The notes beneath the pieces are model-generated. The model was given only the letters and a program-made list of their open reading frames with translations, was not told the DNA's origin and did no database searches. A stretch of DNA of 7,936 nucleotides. Origin: Terriglobia bacterium. Lineage in GTDB: Bacteria > Acidobacteriota > Terriglobia > UBA7540. Where the stretch lies: assembly GCA_022866195.1 (NCBI GenBank), contig JALHUF010000282.1, positions 1-7,936 of the forward strand, in the 5' to 3' direction. This document shows, in pieces, positions 5,955 through 7,936 of the stretch; positions within the stretch are counted from its first letter, which is position 1; the number at the start of each line of letters is the position of its first letter. A program made the translations under genes and the position numbers.

Positions 5955-5975
5955 ATTTCAAATTGACCCACTACC
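5955..5975 (-). repeat. Right terminal inverted repeat (21 bp)
   Basis: Reads ATTTCAAATTGACCC and onward to CTACC on the plus strand, an exact reverse complement of 698-718. It is followed directly by the second CAAGGGCA and defines the right boundary of the element. Confidence 0.93.
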
Positions 5976-5983
5976 CAAGGGCA
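5976..5983. repeat. Right copy of 8-bp target-site duplication
   Basis: CAAGGGCA, identical to 690-697. Removing the element and one copy rejoins 697 to 5984 and restores a continuous backbone sequence. Confidence 0.9.
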
Positions 5984-6030
5984 CAGGAAACGCTGCGCCC
6001 TTGTGCCTGCCACCTCCGCGATGAGGGGAG

Positions 6031-6316
6031 CGCGCGTTGAATCGGCCAATCGAACTGGTTGAGGAGATGGAAGCACACCCATAACGTGATGATCCCCGAG
6101 AAGAAGATCACCGCCAACGCGGACTTCTACTCCGCCTCAACGTATTACGTCCCGGGCATTCCCGTGGATGTGTATCCGCTGGTCTTCGCCGTCAGCCGCG
6201 TGTACGGATGGATCGCGCACGTCCTCGAACAGTACGCAGCGAACAGCCTCATGCGCCCGCTCGCCGATTACACCGGCCCCACGGGCCAGAAGTACGTTCC
6301 CATCGACCAGCGCTGA
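6031..6316 (+). pseudogene. gltA: 3' remnant of a citrate synthase gene
   Basis: The frame ending at TGA 6314-6316 encodes the citrate synthase C-terminus: NADFYSASTYYVPGIPVDVY, VFAVSRVYGWIAHVLEQY, RPLADYTGP. These match the family's NVDFYSA, GIP, FA-SR--GW-AHV-EQ and RP---Y-GP landmarks. Only about 80 residues of a protein usually near 430 are present. The frame is closed upstream by TGA at 6038-6040. A second frame (RPIELVEEMEAHP, about 6043-6081) could be the preceding helix after a frameshift near 6081, but that is uncertain. No 5' part exists across the rejoined insertion site: the sequence before 698 belongs to the membrane protein. The truncation therefore predates, or is independent of, the IS1-type insertion. 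It lacks most of the active-site region and cannot be functional. 2-methylcitrate synthase is a possible alternative. Confidence 0.8.
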
Positions 6317-6549
6317 CCTGCAACGTCGTCCCCCTCGGAGCCGTGCGGCGTGGCACCTCGCTGAAGGCGCATTTCGCGCGAATAGTCCCCCTTGGTTGCG
6401 GCGAGCCGGCAGTCACCCGCCAAGTGCCCGCCCGGGGAGGACATGATCAACCTGCCGGTCAACTCCATCTGAGCGAGGCAGGCCACACTTCCCCCTTAAG
6501 CCCCGCCGCAAGGCCAGCGGGTCGAAAGTCCACCGTCCCACCTGCAGTT
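6317..6549. other. Gene-poor spacer between the citrate synthase remnant and the next gene
   Basis: I see no convincing coding frame, RNA gene or mobile element in these 233 bases. The long plus-strand frame crossing it starts inside the citrate synthase remnant in another frame, has low-complexity arginine/proline-rich content and overlaps better genes on the other strand. It may be decayed sequence left by the event that truncated the citrate synthase gene. Confidence 0.5.
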
Positions 6550-6572
6550 CTACGGAGTGGGCCGGACGGTGG
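6530..6572 (-). terminator. Inverted repeat at the end of the beta-sandwich-like gene, possible terminator
   Basis: A perfect 9-bp inverted repeat (CCACCGTCC at 6530-6538, GGACGGTGG at 6564-6572) with a shorter inner CAC/GTG pairing straddles the stop codon (6550-6552). The leftward transcript leaves it through ACTTTCG, a poor U-tract. It may be only partly effective, or a coincidence of the GC-rich C-terminal codons. Confidence 0.35.
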
Positions 6573-6879
6573 GGTCGAGCGGCCTCACGGGACCGAGCAA
6601 TTTCTCCGCCGCCCCTCTCGTAAGTGCAACGATGTATGGGTACCTGCGGCCAGCCGTCCCAGGCAAGGCAGCGCCGGCCTGTGCGGGGCTATTCTTATTA
6701 CCGTGAAACACCCAGTCCGTGAACGGAGTATCACCTGGGAATATGATCTGGAATTCCAAGTCTTCCGGCGTCTCCCACTGCACCACGTCGCCTCCGCTAA
6801 CGCTGGGGCGTACAGGCTCCGGAGAAACTTGTGGCTGGTTACCAACCAGTTGAATAGTAACTTTGTGTTGTTGAACCAC
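6550..6879 (-). CDS. Small protein, possible beta-sandwich (cupredoxin-like) fold, function unknown
   Basis: The 109-residue product begins with GTG (6877-6879), read as Met, and is preceded by a strong ribosome site AGGAGGGG (6883-6890) with a 3-nt gap; this fixes the start. The pattern VTIQLVG, then P-V---GGDVVQWETPEDLEFQIIF, DTPF, a central glycine/alanine loop, RYPYIVALTRG and LDPTVRPTP resembles small single-domain beta-sandwich proteins in which a GD-V-W strand precedes a polar loop. No copper ligand set (His, Cys, Met) is visible, so metal binding is not supported. There is no signal peptide. The gene starts 11 bp after the stop of the TPR gene, in the same direction, so the two are probably co-transcribed. 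I do not recognise a named family. Confidence 0.7.
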   Translation of the reverse strand: MVQQHKVTIQLVGNQPQVSPEPVRPSVSGGDVVQWETPEDLEFQIIFPGDTPFTDWVFHGNKNSPAQAGAALPGTAGRRYPYIVALTRGAAEKLLGPVRPLDPTVRPTP

Positions 6880-6882
6880 AGT

Positions 6883-6890
6883 CCCCTCCT
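6883..6890 (-). promoter_or_regulatory. Strong ribosome binding site that fixes a GTG start
   Basis: AGGAGGGG on the minus strand lies 3 nt before the GTG at 6877-6879 and directly follows the stop codon of the TPR gene (6891-6893). It supports the GTG start of the small protein and tight coupling of the two genes. Confidence 0.7.
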
Positions 6891-7936
6891 TTATTGTTGG
6901 ACAGTCCCGACAATCCTCTGAAAGACCGGATTGTCGTGGAGGTCCCGCATTTCCGGGTCAGCCCGGATTTCTCGTACCAAATAACCGTGGGCTACTGACT
7001 TCTTCAGCCACTCCAATGCTCGCGGGCGGTTGCGCGCAAGCTTGTAAACAACCGCACCGTAATACATGTACCGCGGGTCTGCGGGGGCCGAAGTGAGAGC
7101 CTTTTCGATATCTCGCACAGCCTCCGCCTGGAAACCGGTTTTGGCGCGCCAGAGGGCAATATTCGCCACGATCTCTGCATCCCGGGGGTTGATCTGCAAC
7201 TCCTGTTCGCCCAACTCAATGGCCTGCCGGAAATTCTCCTCCGCCTTCTTTGCCTCCCCTGGGATCCATCGATAAGCATCCGCGAGATTGCCGCGGACAA
7301 AGGGGTCTCTGGGGGACAGGCGCACCCCCGCCTCAAGCGTGCGAGCGGCGTCTGCGTAACGGCCCTGGAAAAAATAGAGCGCGCCCAGGTTGGAGTAGGT
7401 TTCGCTACTCTCATGCAGCGTGACGGACTTCTTGTATGCTTGCTCCGCCTCGGCCCACGAACCCAGCATATACTCGCTCACCCCGACGTTGTCATATCCG
7501 CGGTGATTTTCCGGGGCGAATTCGATCACCTTCTTAAACATCTGCTCGGCTTTGACGTATCTGCCCGTCAGGAAGTAGAAGTTTCCCAGCCAGTTGTATC
7601 CTGCCCAGTATTGCGGCCGCAGGGCGATGGCGCGCCGGTAGGTCTCCTCGGCTTCCTTCAACAGGCCCGATTGCTGGTAGGCAAGGGCCAAGCCGCGATG
7701 CGCAGCGTCGCTGGTCCGCTCGAGTTCGACCGCTTGGCGGAATTGCTCGATGGCCAGTTCGTACTTGCCTGTGCCGTTGTAAACGACACCCAGGCAGGTG
7801 TGCCCATCGGAAAGTTCGGCCCTTAAAGCCACTGCCCGCTCGCAGGCCGCCAAAGCCTGCCCCATCCACTGGGGCTCCTTGGTCTGCTCGTACTTGTACC
7901 AGTAGGCCTCTCCTACCCCCGCGTGGGCCAGGGCAT
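6891..7936 (-). CDS. TPR-repeat protein, C-terminal part (runs off right edge)
   Basis: The frame ends at TAA 6891-6893 and stays open to the right edge; 347 residues are visible, and the 23 codons before the first internal ATG (7863-7865) continue the same reading (GEAYWYKYEQTKEPQW). The chain consists of about eight tetratricopeptide repeats with the usual W/LG-Y and A-P spacing, for example YWAGYNWLGNFYFLTGRY and ETYSNLGALYFFQGRYADA. It ends in RADPEMRDLHDNPVFQRIVG, a common tail of such proteins. TPR arrays bind protein partners. Arrays of this style often form the C-terminal half of bacterial Ser/Thr kinases or of winged-helix or cyclase-like regulators, but the N-terminal domain is outside the window, so the class cannot be decided. 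No membrane segment is visible in this part. Confidence 0.9.
   Translation of the reverse strand, partial: ALAHAGVGEAYWYKYEQTKEPQWMGQALAACERAVALRAELSDGHTCLGVVYNGTGKYELAIEQFRQAVELERTSDAAHRGLALAYQQSGLLKEAEETYRRAIALRPQYWAGYNWLGNFYFLTGRYVKAEQMFKKVIEFAPENHRGYDNVGVSEYMLGSWAEAEQAYKKSVTLHESSETYSNLGALYFFQGRYADAARTLEAGVRLSPRDPFVRGNLADAYRWIPGEAKKAEENFRQAIELGEQELQINPRDAEIVANIALWRAKTGFQAEAVRDIEKALTSAPADPRYMYYGAVVYKLARNRPRALEWLKKSVAHGYLVREIRADPEMRDLHDNPVFQRIVGTVQQ

Larger units (their letters stand above)
698..5975. mobile_element. IS1-family transporter-type element with passenger genes (5278 bp)
   Basis: The element is bounded by perfect 21-bp inverted repeats (698-718 and 5955-5975), which begin GGT as IS1-family ends do, and by an 8-bp direct duplication just outside both. 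Inside lies one IS1-type transposase (973-1794), reading toward the left end. A plain IS1-type element with one transposase is about 1 kb, so more than 4 kb here is passenger DNA: a tRNA gene and a candidate small RNA to the left of the transposase, then a peptidase-restriction enzyme operon and a small basic protein to the right. No second transposase or second pair of ends is visible, so it is not a classical composite transposon. The perfect ends, intact duplication and open transposase suggest a fairly recent insertion. Family membership is inferred from transposase motifs, duplication length and the GGT terminus together. Confidence 0.87.

Noticed and set aside
6208..6921. 237-codon plus-strand frame
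   Set aside because: It begins inside the citrate synthase remnant out of frame, is low-complexity, and lies opposite two better-supported minus-strand genes.
1..7936. CRISPR arrays, rRNA genes or classical riboswitches
   Set aside because: No regularly spaced direct repeats, rRNA-like stretches or recognisable aptamer cores were seen on either strand.

Overview
The window looks like a piece of a high-GC soil-type bacterial chromosome, most plausibly an acidobacterium, interrupted by one 5.3-kb mobile element. The acidobacterial guess rests on the TPR protein style at the right edge and on a class II tRNA with an 8/4 acceptor/T-arm, a tRNA form reported from Acidobacteria among a few other groups. 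It is an inference, not a proof.

Layout. Positions 1-623 (minus) hold the start of a multi-spanning membrane protein that runs off the left edge. Positions 698-5975 are a complete insertion with perfect 21-bp terminal inverted repeats and an 8-bp target duplication (CAAGGGCA) directly outside both ends. Positions 5976-7936 return to backbone: a broken 3' remnant of a citrate synthase gene (to 6316), a gene-poor stretch, a small beta-sandwich-like protein (6550-6879, minus) and the C-terminal part of a TPR-repeat protein (6891-7936, minus, open at the right edge).

The element carries, left to right: a terminator-like hairpin; a predicted small RNA with its own promoter; an unusual serine-type class II tRNA with anticodon GAC; an IS1-family DDE transposase (minus); a two-gene operon (plus) of a proteasome/HslV-like Ntn peptidase and a full-length MmeI-like single-chain restriction-modification enzyme; and a small basic protein (minus) convergent with the operon and driven by a strong promoter next to the right end. 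It is a transporter-type IS: a transposase plus passenger genes between one pair of IS ends.

The most unusual part is the noncoding segment 733-980. The tRNA has an extended -10 promoter of its own. About 64 nt beyond its 3' end lies an 18-nt perfect complement of its anticodon arm. That complement begins at the predicted start site of a separate promoter (TTGACA, 17 nt, TACTAT) and is followed by a GC-rich terminator hairpin. This reads as a tRNA paired with a dedicated anti-tRNA RNA, on the same element as a restriction system. The tRNA structure, repeats and duplications are visible in the sequence; transcription and function are inferred.
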